From Cellulomonas sp. APG4 (GTDB lineage: Bacteria > Actinomycetota > Actinomycetes > Actinomycetales > Cellulomonadaceae): a stretch of 64,000 nucleotides of DNA. The translations under genes were made by a program, and so were the position numbers. Shown one piece after another: positions 28,718 to 37,506 of this stretch. The notes below the pieces were generated by a model, which ran no database searches, was not told the DNA's origin, and worked only from the letters and a program-made list of their open reading frames with translations. The stretch's first letter is position 1; the number at the start of each line of letters is the position of its first letter. Location of the stretch: positions 62,001 to 126,000 of the forward strand of contig NZ_JAACYI010000008.1 in assembly GCF_009996735.1 (NCBI RefSeq). Reading direction: 5' to 3'.

Positions 28718-30057
28718 GCGAACCGCACGCGCAGACCGAACGGGCTCAGCGTTCCCGGGAGCGGCCGGTCGGCGGCGAGCGTGCGCGGTCCGGCCGGGGT
28801 GAGGTCGACCTGGTCGAGCAGGCGCGCCAGGAGCGCGCTCGTCAGCAGCAGGACGACGTCCTCCCCCGCACAGCGCGCCGGCCCGGCGCTGAACGGGACG
28901 TTCGGACCAGGCCCGGGGCCCGCGCCGTCGAGCCAGGCGTGCGGCGCGAACCGGTCCGCGTCCTGGTGGCCCCCGCCGCGGTGCAGCAGCGGCGCGTGGA
29001 TCACGAACAGCGAGCCCTCCGGCACCGGGCCCGCGCGCCACGCCGTACGCCGGGTCGACTCGCGCAGCACGGCGGGCGTCGTCGGCCACAGGCGAAGGGA
29101 CTCCTGGACGCACGCGCGCGCGAACGCCGCCGCGGGCCCGCATCCACGCGAGGCGGCCTCGACCCGTAGCTCCTCCGCTGCGCCCGGGTGGGCCGCCAGC
29201 AACGCCAGGGCCCGCATCGTCGCCATGCCGGCGGCGTCGAAGGCGAAGAGCCACTGCGGCACCTGCTCCACGGCGTCCGCCCGCGAGGTGCCGATCTCCC
29301 CCTGGACCTGTGCCGCGAGAGCGGCCGAAAGGCTCCCGGGCTCCGCGCTGTCGAGGTGACGGTCGAGCCGCGCGAGGAACCGTGCCCGCGTCCGCCGTCG
29401 ACGCGGCAGGAAGCCCCAGTTGGCAGCCCGCCGCAGCACGGCCAGATCGTCCGTGACCCGGCGGTCGTCACGGGCGGACCCTCCGAGCACCACGGTCCGG
29501 ACGAGCCGCCACCACGCGTCCGCGAAGGTGTCCCAGGTCAGCACACCGTCGTCTGCACGCGCTGCGGTGACGAGCTCGGCGGCGCACGCGGCGACGGCTG
29601 CGGTCATGAGCTCGGCGTGCCCGTGCACGGGGTTGCCCGTCTCGAGGGCGGCCTCGTTGAGCCGTCGTCGGGCGGGGCGGTCGCCGCCCTGTGAGATCAG
29701 GACACCGTGCGGTTCGAACTGGTCGAGGGCTGCACGCTTCTCATGCGTGGCCGGTGTGAAGGGCTCGGGCGTCCCGTCCAGCACGCGGCGGGCATCCGAA
29801 CCGTCGAGGACGAGCACGATCCGGCGACCGGGTAGGCGGAGCCGCACCGGCCCCGCGCCGTGGCGGCGGCGCACGGCCTCGAGGGTCGCGACGGCCCGCC
29901 GATCCACGTCGACGGCCTCCAGCAGGCCCGTGATGCGAGGGCGACGGAGGATCAGGCCGCGGGCGATGAGGGGAACGAGCACCCCGGTGACCACCCGGGC
30001 CGTCTCGGCGGTCGAGGTGCGCGGCAACCTGCGTGGCCGTGCCGTGGACGATGACAT
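28693..30057 (-). CDS. Cytochrome P450
   Basis: 454 residues. The haem-thiolate loop VPFSAGPARCAGED places the Cys ligand at residue 396. The ExxR motif is ESLR at 319-322, and the I-helix FAFDAAGMATM keeps AGxxT. No ferredoxin or ferredoxin reductase lies nearby, so redox partners must be elsewhere. The ATG at 30057 has AAGGAG ten bases upstream. Substrate unknown; it is 11 kb from the polyketide cluster and on its own. Confidence 0.92.
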   Translation of the reverse strand: MSSSTARPRRLPRTSTAETARVVTGVLVPLIARGLILRRPRITGLLEAVDVDRRAVATLEAVRRRHGAGPVRLRLPGRRIVLVLDGSDARRVLDGTPEPFTPATHEKRAALDQFEPHGVLISQGGDRPARRRLNEAALETGNPVHGHAELMTAAVAACAAELVTAARADDGVLTWDTFADAWWRLVRTVVLGGSARDDRRVTDDLAVLRRAANWGFLPRRRRTRARFLARLDRHLDSAEPGSLSAALAAQVQGEIGTSRADAVEQVPQWLFAFDAAGMATMRALALLAAHPGAAEELRVEAASRGCGPAAAFARACVQESLRLWPTTPAVLRESTRRTAWRAGPVPEGSLFVIHAPLLHRGGGHQDADRFAPHAWLDGAGPGPGPNVPFSAGPARCAGEDVVLLLTSALLARLLDQVDLTPAGPRTLAADRPLPGTLSPFGLRVRFAQRSSSAT

Positions 30058-30127
30058 GATCCGGGCGCTCCTTCGGCGAGGCATCTGCCCAGCGTCACGC
30101 TGGTGCGCGCGGCACGCACCTCGAGGC

Positions 30128-31171
30128 TCAGGCGCCGGCGTCCTGCGCGGCGTCGGCCACCTCGCCCACGAGGTGCTCGACGACGTCCTCGAGCATCGCG
30201 GCACCGAGCACGCTGCCTCGACGCGTGACGAGAGCCACGTGCGAGCCACGGGCCTGCATCGCCGCCAGGGCGTCCTCGAGCGTCGCACCCGCCGCGATCG
30301 TCGCGAGCGGCCGCACCACCCGCGCGGGCACGGGGCGCACACGCTCGTCCTCGTCGAGCCCGAGGACGTCCTTGAGGTGCAGGTAGCCCACGAGCTCGCC
30401 GCCGGGACTGCTCAGCGGGAAGCGCGAGAAGCCCGTGCGCACGCACTCCGCCTCCGCCTGCTCGGCGGTCACGTCCACCGGCAGCACCACGAGCTCGTCG
30501 CGCGGGACCGTGACCGCCGAGACCTTCTCGAGGCCGATGCTCAACGCCGAGGTGAGCAGCTCGTGCTCGTCCTCGTCGAGCAGCCCCTCCTGACGCGACT
30601 CGGCGATGAACGCCGCGACCTCGTCGGCTGTGAACGCCGACGCGACCTCGTCCTTGGGCTCGACGCGCAGCATCCGGAGCACCACGTTCGCGCACCAGTT
30701 CAGGGCGACGATGAGCGGACGCAGCACGAGCACGATGCCGTAGAGCAGGGGCCCCAGGGCGAGTGCGGAGCGCTCGGGCCCCGCGATCGCGATGTTCTTG
30801 GGCACCATCTCGCCCAGCACCATGTGCAGGAAGACGACGATGGTCAGGGCGATGGCGAAGGCGATGGTGTGCAGCAACGCACCCTCGATCCCCACGGCGG
30901 CGAGCGGGACCTCGAGCAGGTGGGCGACGGCGGGCTCCGCGATGGCACCGAGCCCCAGCGAGCACATCGTGATCCCGAGCTGCGCGCCGGCCATCATCAG
31001 CGAGACGCGTTCCATCGCACGCAGCGTGAGCCGGGCGGCGCGCGAACCGGTCGCGGCGCGTGGCTCGATCTGCGTGCGCCGTGCGGCGATGAGCGCGAAC
31101 TCGGCGCCGACGAAGAAGGCGTTGCCGGCCAGGAGCGCGACCGCCACGAGGAGCGCGGTGAGATCAGCCAC
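30128..31171 (-). CDS. CNNM/CorC-type CBS-domain transporter, shorter paralogue
   Basis: 347 residues. DUF21 membrane domain with about four helices ([51 protein letters not shown]), followed by a pair of CBS domains (about 200-330). It lacks the C-terminal CorC_HlyC domain of its neighbour. Relatives handle Mg2+ or Co2+ export. The start overlaps the upstream paralogue by eight bases. Confidence 0.88.
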   Translation of the reverse strand: MADLTALLVAVALLAGNAFFVGAEFALIAARRTQIEPRAATGSRAARLTLRAMERVSLMMAGAQLGITMCSLGLGAIAEPAVAHLLEVPLAAVGIEGALLHTIAFAIALTIVVFLHMVLGEMVPKNIAIAGPERSALALGPLLYGIVLVLRPLIVALNWCANVVLRMLRVEPKDEVASAFTADEVAAFIAESRQEGLLDEDEHELLTSALSIGLEKVSAVTVPRDELVVLPVDVTAEQAEAECVRTGFSRFPLSSPGGELVGYLHLKDVLGLDEDERVRPVPARVVRPLATIAAGATLEDALAAMQARGSHVALVTRRGSVLGAAMLEDVVEHLVGEVADAAQDAGA

Positions 31172-32528
31172 GGTCGTCCTCCTCGGTGTCCTCGACCGCG
31201 AGCAGCAGACGGTCGACGCGCCAGCCGTCGAGGCGGGTCACGGTCAGGCGGACGAGCACCGGTCGGCTCAAGCCGTCCGGATCGCGCCGCGTCGTGTCCC
31301 GTCCCTCGAGCACCACCTCGTCGCCGAGCTCGGCGAAGCGCTCCAGGCGCTCGGTCACGAGGCCACCGAGGGTGTCGGACTCGCGCGCCTCGGGCAGCTC
31401 GAGGCCCGTCGCCTCGCCCGCCTCGTCGGGCCGCAGGAGGCCCGAGAGCGACCACCGGTGCTCACCGACGCGGCGGTGCGCGCTCAGCGGTCGGTCCTGC
31501 TCGTCCTCGATCTCCCCGACCAGCTCCTCGACCAGGTCCTCGAGGGTGAGGATGCCGTCCGTGCCGCCGTACTCGTCGACCACCACGGCCATCTGCAGCC
31601 CCTGCCGCAGCACGGCCAGGGTCGCGTCCAGGGGCATCGTCGAGGGCACGGCGGGGAGGTCGCGCAGCACCTCACCGATCGTGCGGGTCGAACGCTCGGG
31701 CGCGGGCACGGCGAGGGCGTCCTTGAAGTGCACGACGCCGCGCAGGTCGTCCACGTCGTCGCCGAGCACGGGGAACCGTGCGTGGCCGGTGCGCGCCGCG
31801 AGCGCGAGGACGTCACCCACCGGTGCGTCGTGCTCGAGGAACCGCACGCGCGGCCGCGGCGTCATCGCGTCGGAGGCTGTGCGCTCACCGAGCGCGACCG
31901 AGTGCGCGAGCCGGTCGGCGGTCTGGGCGTCGAGCAGGCCGTGCTCGGCCGAGCGGGCGGCGAGCGAGCCGAGCTCCTGGGCCGAACGGGCCGAGGCGAG
32001 CTCCTCGGCGGGCTCCATCCCGAGGGCACGCACGATGCGGTTCGCGCTGCCGTTGAGCACCGTGAGCAGCGGGCCGGCAGCCCAGGTGAAGGCCCGCTGG
32101 GCGCCCGCGACGGCACGCCCGACGCGCACCGGCTCCGAGATGGCCCAGTTCTTCGGCACCAGCTCGCCGAAGACCATCTGGGTGGCGGTCGCGAGCAGGA
32201 AGGCCACCGTGAGGGCGGTCGCGGCCGCTGTCTCCTCGGGCAGCCCCCAGGAACCGAGAGGCCCGCGCAGCAGCGTCGCGACCGACGGCTCGGCGATGAA
32301 GCCCACCACGAGGCTCGTCACGGTGATGCCGAGCTGGGCGCCCGAGAGCTGCGTCGAGAGCCGGTCGAGGGCCGTGCGGACCGAGGCGGCACGGCGGTCG
32401 CCGTCGGCCGCGAGCCGCGCGATCGTCGGACGGTCGACCGTGACGAGCGCGAACTCGGCGGCGACGAACACGGCATTGGCCACGACGAGGCCGAGCGCGA
32501 GCAGGAGGAGGAACCACTCGGGGCTCAC
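31164..32528 (-). CDS. CNNM/CorC-type CBS-domain transporter, longer paralogue
   Basis: 454 residues. DUF21 membrane domain ([51 protein letters not shown]), a CBS pair (about 205-335) containing [20 protein letters not shown] (seen as [20 protein letters not shown]), and a C-terminal CorC_HlyC domain. Starts with GTG. Tandem with the shorter paralogue; the two may work as a hetero-oligomer, as such actinobacterial pairs are common. Confidence 0.9.
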   Translation of the reverse strand: MSPEWFLLLLALGLVVANAVFVAAEFALVTVDRPTIARLAADGDRRAASVRTALDRLSTQLSGAQLGITVTSLVVGFIAEPSVATLLRGPLGSWGLPEETAAATALTVAFLLATATQMVFGELVPKNWAISEPVRVGRAVAGAQRAFTWAAGPLLTVLNGSANRIVRALGMEPAEELASARSAQELGSLAARSAEHGLLDAQTADRLAHSVALGERTASDAMTPRPRVRFLEHDAPVGDVLALAARTGHARFPVLGDDVDDLRGVVHFKDALAVPAPERSTRTIGEVLRDLPAVPSTMPLDATLAVLRQGLQMAVVVDEYGGTDGILTLEDLVEELVGEIEDEQDRPLSAHRRVGEHRWSLSGLLRPDEAGEATGLELPEARESDTLGGLVTERLERFAELGDEVVLEGRDTTRRDPDGLSRPVLVRLTVTRLDGWRVDRLLLAVEDTEEDDRG

Positions 32529-32632
32529 CGGGGACGTGCACCCCCTCGACGCGTGGGGTCAGCCGTGGTCGGCGAGCAGTCGTCCATGCGCCACGACGAT
32601 ACGGGCTCACCGCCGGCACGGCAGATCGGTGC

Positions 32633-33442
32633 TCAGCCGAGCAGGTCCAGGACGCTGCGCACGGCCATGGAGAGGGCGACCGCGACCAGCAGCACCGTGA
32701 AGCCCAGGTTCAGCCTCGCAGGGCTCACGCGGCCGACGACGCGGCTGCCCAGCAGACTCCCGCCCACCGCGGCGACGGTGAAGGCACCGAGCAGCCCCCA
32801 GTCGAGGTCGCCCGCACCCGCGAGCCGCGCGGAGAGCGCGACCGCGCTGTTGACGGCGATGACGACGAGAGAGGTGCCCACCGCGACGCGCATCGGCAGC
32901 CCGAGCGCGAGGACCAGCGCGGGGACCACCGCGAAGCCGCCGCCGACGCCGAAGAAGCCGGTCAGGAGCCCGACCCCGGTGGCCGTCGCGACCAGGAGCA
33001 CGACGTGCCGCCCGCTACGGGTACCCGCGTCCGCCGTCGTGCCGCGTGCGGCGCCTGCAACGTCGCGCGCCGCACGCCGTCGACGCGCTGTCATCAGCCC
33101 GGCGACGACGAGCATGAGCGCGGCGAACCCCGCGAGCAGCACGGCGTCGGGCACCCCGGCCGACAACCACGACCCAGCGACGGCGCCGCCCGACCCGAGC
33201 GCGCCGAAGGTGAGCCCCCGGACGACCCGGACGCGCCCCGCCCGCTGGTGCGGGACGGCCCCGACGAGGGCCGTCACGCCCACCACCACGAGCGATCCGG
33301 TGGTGGCGGTCAACGCGTCCTGCCCGAAGAGGTGGACGAACGCCGGGACCGCGAGGATCGAGCCGCCGCCGCCCAGCGCCCCGATGCTCAGCCCGATGAG
33401 CAGCCCGAGCGGCAGGGCCAGCGCGAGGTCGGCCGCGTTCAG
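32633..33442 (-). CDS. TauE/SafE-family sulfite exporter, probable CTG start
   Basis: 269 residues with about eight membrane helices and two glycine-rich motifs, [15 protein letters not shown] and [15 protein letters not shown], typical of TauE/SafE. The first helix and its motif lie upstream of any in-frame ATG, GTG or early TTG. The frame upstream has no start until CTG at 33442, which overlaps the preceding stop as CTGA and has GGAG about seven bases before it. Encoded after a persulfide-dioxygenase-like protein that would produce sulfite. Confidence 0.85.
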   Translation of the reverse strand: MNAADLALALPLGLLIGLSIGALGGGGSILAVPAFVHLFGQDALTATTGSLVVVGVTALVGAVPHQRAGRVRVVRGLTFGALGSGGAVAGSWLSAGVPDAVLLAGFAALMLVVAGLMTARRRRAARDVAGAARGTTADAGTRSGRHVVLLVATATGVGLLTGFFGVGGGFAVVPALVLALGLPMRVAVGTSLVVIAVNSAVALSARLAGAGDLDWGLLGAFTVAAVGGSLLGSRVVGRVSPARLNLGFTVLLVAVALSMAVRSVLDLLG

Positions 33443-34806
33443 GCGACAGCTCCGACGAGTGGCACGCCGGCGTCGCCGGCGTGCTCGTCGAACACGTCGT
33501 CGACGTGCACGACCCGGTGGCCGCGGGCGAGGAGCAGCGAGGCCGCGATGGACGCGCGGTACCCGCTCGCGCAGTGCACCCAGAGCTCCCCGGCGGGCAC
33601 CTCGTCGGCCCGCACCAGAAGCTCATGGAGCGGCACGTGGACGGCGCCCTCGAGGTGACGCGCCGTCCACTCGCTCGCGCGACGGACGTCGAGCACCGTC
33701 ACGGGGCGGTGGTGCCGCACCTGGGCGAGGTCGGCGAAGGTCGCCCGGTGCACCTGCGCGAGCGGGCCGTCCGTCCAGTCCTCCGGTCCGCCGGTGGCGG
33801 CCGCGGCGGGGCGGTCGATACCGATCCGGACGAGCTCGCGCTGGGCCTGCGCCACCTGCTCCGCGGTCTCGCCCAGGAGCGTCACCGGTGTGCCCCACGG
33901 GATCAGCCAGCCGAGGTACGTCGAGAACTGGCCGTCCGTCCCGAAGTTGAACGTCCCGGGGACGTGGCCCGCGGCGAAGGCGGTGCGCGTGCGCAGGTCC
34001 ACGAGCCACTCGCCGTCCGCGAGCCGTCGCGCGAGCTCGCCGGCGTCGGCGGGAGCCGGCGGGCTCAGGTCGGGCGCGTCGGGTCCCGCGGCGTTCGCCG
34101 GGCCCATGTGCACGTAGTACGCCGGGTAGGCGTCGAGCCCTGCCACGATCTCGTCGACGTAGTCCTGCTCGTCCTTCGTGAGGGCGGGGTTCGCCCGGCG
34201 CTCGTCCCCGATCGTCGAGGACGTCGCGCCGTCGGTGGTCGCGGTCGCGGAGCAGAAGCTGCCGAAGCCGTGGGTCGGCATCACCCGGGTCTCGTCGGGG
34301 AGCTCGGCCGCGAGTCGGCGCGCGGAGGCGTACTGGTGGTGCGCGAGCTCGTGGGTGTGGTCGCCGCCCAGCAGGTCGGGGCGACCCGTCGAGCCGAACA
34401 GGAGCGACCCGCCCGAGAACACCGCGGGCTCGTCACCCTCGAGCACGTAGGACAGGTGGGTGAAGGTGTGGCCCGGGGTGTGCATCGCGCGCAGCCGCAG
34501 GGACCCCGTCGCGATCACGTCACCGTCCCTCACCGGGACGCGCTCGTACGCGACGTCGTCGTCGGCCCCCACGACGTACGCGGCGCCCACCGCACGGGCG
34601 AGGGCGAGGCCGCCCGTCACGTAGTCGTTGTGGATGTGCGTCTCGACGACGTGCGTGATCCGCACGCCCTCGGCGGCGGCCAGCTCGAGCACGCGATCGA
34701 TGTCGCGCTGCGGGTCGACGACGACGGCGACCTCGCCGTCGTGCACCAGGTAGCTGCGATCCCCCAGCGACGGGGTCTCGATGGGGACGATGGTGGTCCG
34801 TGTCAT
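33439..34806 (-). CDS. MBL-fold persulfide dioxygenase-like protein fused to two rhodanese domains
   Basis: 455 residues. The metallo-beta-lactamase domain (about 1-230) has THIHNDYVTGG in place of the usual HxHxDH, and HTPGHTFTH. A first rhodanese (about 255-345) has no active-site Cys. A second (about 365-450) has the active loop CASGYRAS. ETHE1-like relatives oxidise glutathione- or cysteine-persulfide to sulfite, and the rhodanese would supply sulfane sulfur. GAGGAGGAG precedes the ATG at 34806. A CsoR/CstR-like palindrome covers the promoter. Confidence 0.9.
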   Translation of the reverse strand: MTRTTIVPIETPSLGDRSYLVHDGEVAVVVDPQRDIDRVLELAAAEGVRITHVVETHIHNDYVTGGLALARAVGAAYVVGADDDVAYERVPVRDGDVIATGSLRLRAMHTPGHTFTHLSYVLEGDEPAVFSGGSLLFGSTGRPDLLGGDHTHELAHHQYASARRLAAELPDETRVMPTHGFGSFCSATATTDGATSSTIGDERRANPALTKDEQDYVDEIVAGLDAYPAYYVHMGPANAAGPDAPDLSPPAPADAGELARRLADGEWLVDLRTRTAFAAGHVPGTFNFGTDGQFSTYLGWLIPWGTPVTLLGETAEQVAQAQRELVRIGIDRPAAAATGGPEDWTDGPLAQVHRATFADLAQVRHHRPVTVLDVRRASEWTARHLEGAVHVPLHELLVRADEVPAGELWVHCASGYRASIAASLLLARGHRVVHVDDVFDEHAGDAGVPLVGAVA

Positions 34807-34828
34807 GTCTCCTCCTCGGGTCACCTGG

Positions 34829-34856
34829 GGAACCATACCCCTGGGGGTATTGTTCC
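34829..34856 (-). promoter_or_regulatory. CsoR/CstR-like operator, site 1 (MBL-rhodanese promoter)
   Basis: Core ATACCCC-TG-GGGGTAT at 34835-34850, a perfect 7-2-7 repeat, flanked by GGAAC (34829-34833) and GTTCC (34852-34856). On the minus strand the core runs into TATGGT, a good -10 element, so a bound repressor would block RNA polymerase. Shared with two other sites in this window. Confidence 0.75.
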
Positions 34857-34918
34857 ATGGACTCCCGGCGTGCCAGAGGTCCTACGTCTGCGGCGTCCGG
34901 ACCGCGCACAGTGGAGAG

Positions 34919-35176
34919 GTGCTCTTCGTCTGCTCGTGCACCCACGACCCCGTGACCCGCGTCCTCACCGTCCGCTTCTGCTCCCCCAGCAAGGAGCAGC
35001 GCCTCGCGCTCGAGTACCGCGACGTCGACGCCGAGCTACACCGGCGGATGCTCGCGGCACGTCCGCACTGGCAGCGTGTCCTCGAACGCGAGATCGCACC
35101 CACGCACGCGGTGCGACGGGTCGGCGAGCACTCGTGGCGAGAGCCCGCCGCCGCCGCGCCCGCGCCGGCGCACTGA
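34919..35176 (+). CDS. Small protein of unknown function
   Basis: 85 residues from a GTG at 34919, with Cys near the start (VLFVCSCTHDP) and again in RFCSPS, a charged middle and an Ala/Pro tail. Codon third positions are strongly GC, as in real genes here. No clear Shine-Dalgarno or family; an earlier in-frame ATG at 34781 would run through the operator region and is unlikely. Confidence 0.45.
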   Translation: MLFVCSCTHDPVTRVLTVRFCSPSKEQRLALEYRDVDAELHRRMLAARPHWQRVLEREIAPTHAVRRVGEHSWREPAAAAPAPAH

Positions 35177-35238
35177 GCCGGGCCCGCACCCCGTCCGAGG
35201 GCTGGACCGTCGCTCGGAGCAAGGCCCGGACGCAGAAC

Positions 35239-35267
35239 GGGCCGGACCCGACGAGCGGATCCGGCCC
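35239..35267. terminator. Hairpin between convergent genes
   Basis: GGGCCGGA pairs with TCCGGCCC, with a further CCG/CGG inside, between the gene ending at 35176 and csbD ending at 35282. No T-tract; possibly a bidirectional terminator. Confidence 0.5.
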
Positions 35268-35281
35268 GGCTGATGTGCACG

Positions 35282-35452
35282 TCAGCGGAAGGCGTCCTTG
35301 ACCTTCTCCCCCGCCTGCTTGAGGTTCGCCGAGGTCTGGTCCTTCTGGCCCTCGGCCTCGAGGTCGCGGTCGTCGGTCGCGTCGCCGAGCGCCTCCTTGG
35401 CCTTGCCCTGCCACTCCTCGCCCGCGTTGCGGGCCTTGTCGTCGACACCCAT
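35282..35452 (-). CDS. CsbD-family small stress protein
   Basis: 56 residues, starting MGVDDKARNAGEEWQGKAKEA (first 15 seen as MGVDDKARNAGEEWQ), very hydrophilic and helical, with the family pattern GKAKEALGDATDD and AGEKVKDAF. CsbD proteins are general-stress induced and of unknown mechanism. AAGGAGG precedes the ATG at 35452. Confidence 0.85.
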   Translation of the reverse strand: MGVDDKARNAGEEWQGKAKEALGDATDDRDLEAEGQKDQTSANLKQAGEKVKDAFR

Positions 35453-35481
35453 GGCGCCTCCTTCGGTCGGGTCACTCGAGG

Positions 35482-35757
35482 CTAGGCCGCGCACCCGGTC
35501 CCCGCGCGTCGAGCGACGTCTCCGTGCACGTGGGTGAGCGCGACGAACACCTCGTCACCCGGCACGCCCACGTGCGCGGCGAGCACGCGCGCGAGCCCGG
35601 CGAGCGTAGGCACGAGGTGCTCGACACCGACCCGTACGACACCGCGCTCATCCGGGAACGCCACCTCGGCCCAGAAGCACTCGAGCACGCGGTCGTAGCC
35701 CCAGGAGCCGCCCCACGGGTGCGGTCCCGGTGCGACGAAGGCGTGCCCACCGTCCAT
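35482..35757 (-). CDS. Small protein of unknown function
   Basis: 91 residues, no family recognised. Aromatic-rich start (HPWGGSWGYDRVLECFWAEVAF), then ERGVVRVGVEHLVPTLAGLARVLAAHV. A purine-rich AGGCAGGG lies before the ATG. It lies 29 bp upstream of csbD and diverges from the sulfite-oxidase-like gene. Confidence 0.55.
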   Translation of the reverse strand: MDGGHAFVAPGPHPWGGSWGYDRVLECFWAEVAFPDERGVVRVGVEHLVPTLAGLARVLAAHVGVPGDEVFVALTHVHGDVARRAGTGCAA

Positions 35758-35851
35758 GGCCCCACCCTGCCTTCGACCACCGACACGCTCGGCGTACGCG
35801 GCGCTCGCCCCGAGGGGTGACACATCCGAGGGTCGCGGGAGAGGCTGGCAC

Positions 35852-37438
35852 ATGACCACCGAACCACCGCAGGTCCGGGCCCACCCGCCGGAGGGCCCCG
35901 CGGACGCGTCGTCGGACGCGCGCGGCGCCCTCGCCCTCGCGGGCGTCCTCGCCGCCGGCCTCACGCTCGGCACGGCCCACCTGGTCGCGGCGATCGCCGC
36001 ACCTGGCTCCTCGCCGCTCGTCGCGGTGGGCGGCATGGTCGTCGACGCGTCGCCTGCGTGGCTCAAGGACGCGGCGATCGCCGCGTTCGGCGTGCACGAC
36101 AAGACCGCCCTCTTCGTCGTCACGGGCCTGGTGATCGCCGCCGTCGCCGCCGCGATCGGCCTGGTGGCGCGACGGCGCGCGGGACTCGCGACCGGTCTCG
36201 TGCTCGCCCTCGGCGCGCTGGGCGCGGCAGCTGCCGCGCTGCGCCCCGACGCGTCCGCGGCCTCGGTGCTCCCGGCTGCGGTGGGTGCCCTCGCCGGGGC
36301 GGGCGCGCTCCGCGGCCTCGTGCTGCGTGCCGCCCCCGCACCCACCCGCCACCCCGGCCCGGGCCCCGACAGGCGTGCGTTCCTGGGCCTCGCAGCGGTG
36401 GTCGCCGCCGCAGGCGTGCTCACCGCCGCCGCGGGCGTCGCCGTCGAGGGCCTCGGCCGCGCCGCGACGGCTGCGCGTGACCTCGTCCGCCTGCCGCGTG
36501 CGCGGACGCAGGCTCGCGCGGTCCCCGCCGCGGCGCAGTCGCCCGTGCCGGGAGTCGTGCCCTTCGTGACGCCCAACGGGGAGTTCTACCGCATCGACAC
36601 CGCGCTGACCGTGCCGCGCGTCGACCCGCAGACCTGGCGGCTGCGCGTGCACGGCCTCGTCGACCGCGAGGTCGAGATCGGGTTCGACGAGCTGCTCGCC
36701 TCGCCGCTGGTCGAGGCCCACGTCACCCTCGCGTGTGTGTCCAACCCCGTGGGCGGCGACCTCGTCGGCAACGCCACCTGGTTGGGCCTGCCGATTCGTG
36801 AGGTGCTGGGCCGGGCCGGGCCACTCCCCGGCGCCGACATGGTGCTCTCGCGCAGCGTCGACGGCTTCACGGCCTCGACACCGCTCGAGGTGCTGCTCGA
36901 CGACCGCGACGCCCTGCTCGCCGTCGGGATGAACGGCGAGCCCCTGCCGCTCGCGCACGGCTTCCCCGTGCGCATGGTGGTGCCGGGCCTCTACGGGTTC
37001 GTCTCAGCGACCAAGTGGCTCGCCGAGCTCGAGGTGACCCGCTTCGCCGACCAGCAGGCGTACTGGACGGTGCGCGGCTGGTCGGAGCGCGGGCCGGTCA
37101 AGACCTCCTCGCGCATCGAGGTGCCAGCCGACGGCGCGGCGCTCCCGGCGGGCGACGTCGCCGTCGGCGGCACCGCATGGGCCCAGCACACCGGCATCGA
37201 GGCGGTCGAGCTCAGCGTCGACGGCGGACCGTGGGAGCCCGCCGAGCTCGCCGCGCAGGTGGGGCTCGACACCTGGCGGCAGTGGTCGTGGACGTGGCGC
37301 GACGCGCGCCCCGGGAGCCACGAGCTGCGGGTCCGAGCGGTCGACGCCTCGGGGGTCACGCAGACCGGCGAGGTGGCGCCCGTGGTGCCCGACGGCGCGA
37401 CCGGATGGCACACGGTGGGCGTCACCGTCACCGGGTGA
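35852..37438 (+). CDS. Membrane-anchored molybdopterin oxidoreductase, sulfite-oxidase family
   Basis: 528 residues. The first about 200 form several membrane helices and a twin-Arg-like DRRAFLGLAAVV before a further helix. The SUOX-type molybdopterin domain follows, with the Mo-ligand Cys in HVTLACVSNPVGG, then HGFPVRMVVPGLYGFVSATKW. A C-terminal Mo-co dimerisation domain ends the protein. Likely faces outside. Substrate could be sulfite or an oxidised amino acid/sulfoxide; the sulfur genes nearby favour the former weakly. Confidence 0.88.
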   Translation: MTTEPPQVRAHPPEGPADASSDARGALALAGVLAAGLTLGTAHLVAAIAAPGSSPLVAVGGMVVDASPAWLKDAAIAAFGVHDKTALFVVTGLVIAAVAAAIGLVARRRAGLATGLVLALGALGAAAAALRPDASAASVLPAAVGALAGAGALRGLVLRAAPAPTRHPGPGPDRRAFLGLAAVVAAAGVLTAAAGVAVEGLGRAATAARDLVRLPRARTQARAVPAAAQSPVPGVVPFVTPNGEFYRIDTALTVPRVDPQTWRLRVHGLVDREVEIGFDELLASPLVEAHVTLACVSNPVGGDLVGNATWLGLPIREVLGRAGPLPGADMVLSRSVDGFTASTPLEVLLDDRDALLAVGMNGEPLPLAHGFPVRMVVPGLYGFVSATKWLAELEVTRFADQQAYWTVRGWSERGPVKTSSRIEVPADGAALPAGDVAVGGTAWAQHTGIEAVELSVDGGPWEPAELAAQVGLDTWRQWSWTWRDARPGSHELRVRAVDASGVTQTGEVAPVVPDGATGWHTVGVTVTG

Positions 37439-37506
37439 GCCCGCGCGTCACGCGCCGTTCGCGGAGCGGCCACCTGCGGTTGCGGGCCCACCCCTAGGAT
37501 CCGCGT

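Noticed and set aside
28693..30057. P450 as part of the type III PKS cluster
   Set aside because: Separated by 11 kb of unrelated operons on both strands.
30792..33950. 1052-codon plus-strand open frame
   Set aside because: Spans four real minus-strand genes with clear motifs; composition (Arg, Ser, Thr, Ala) is that of antisense shadow.
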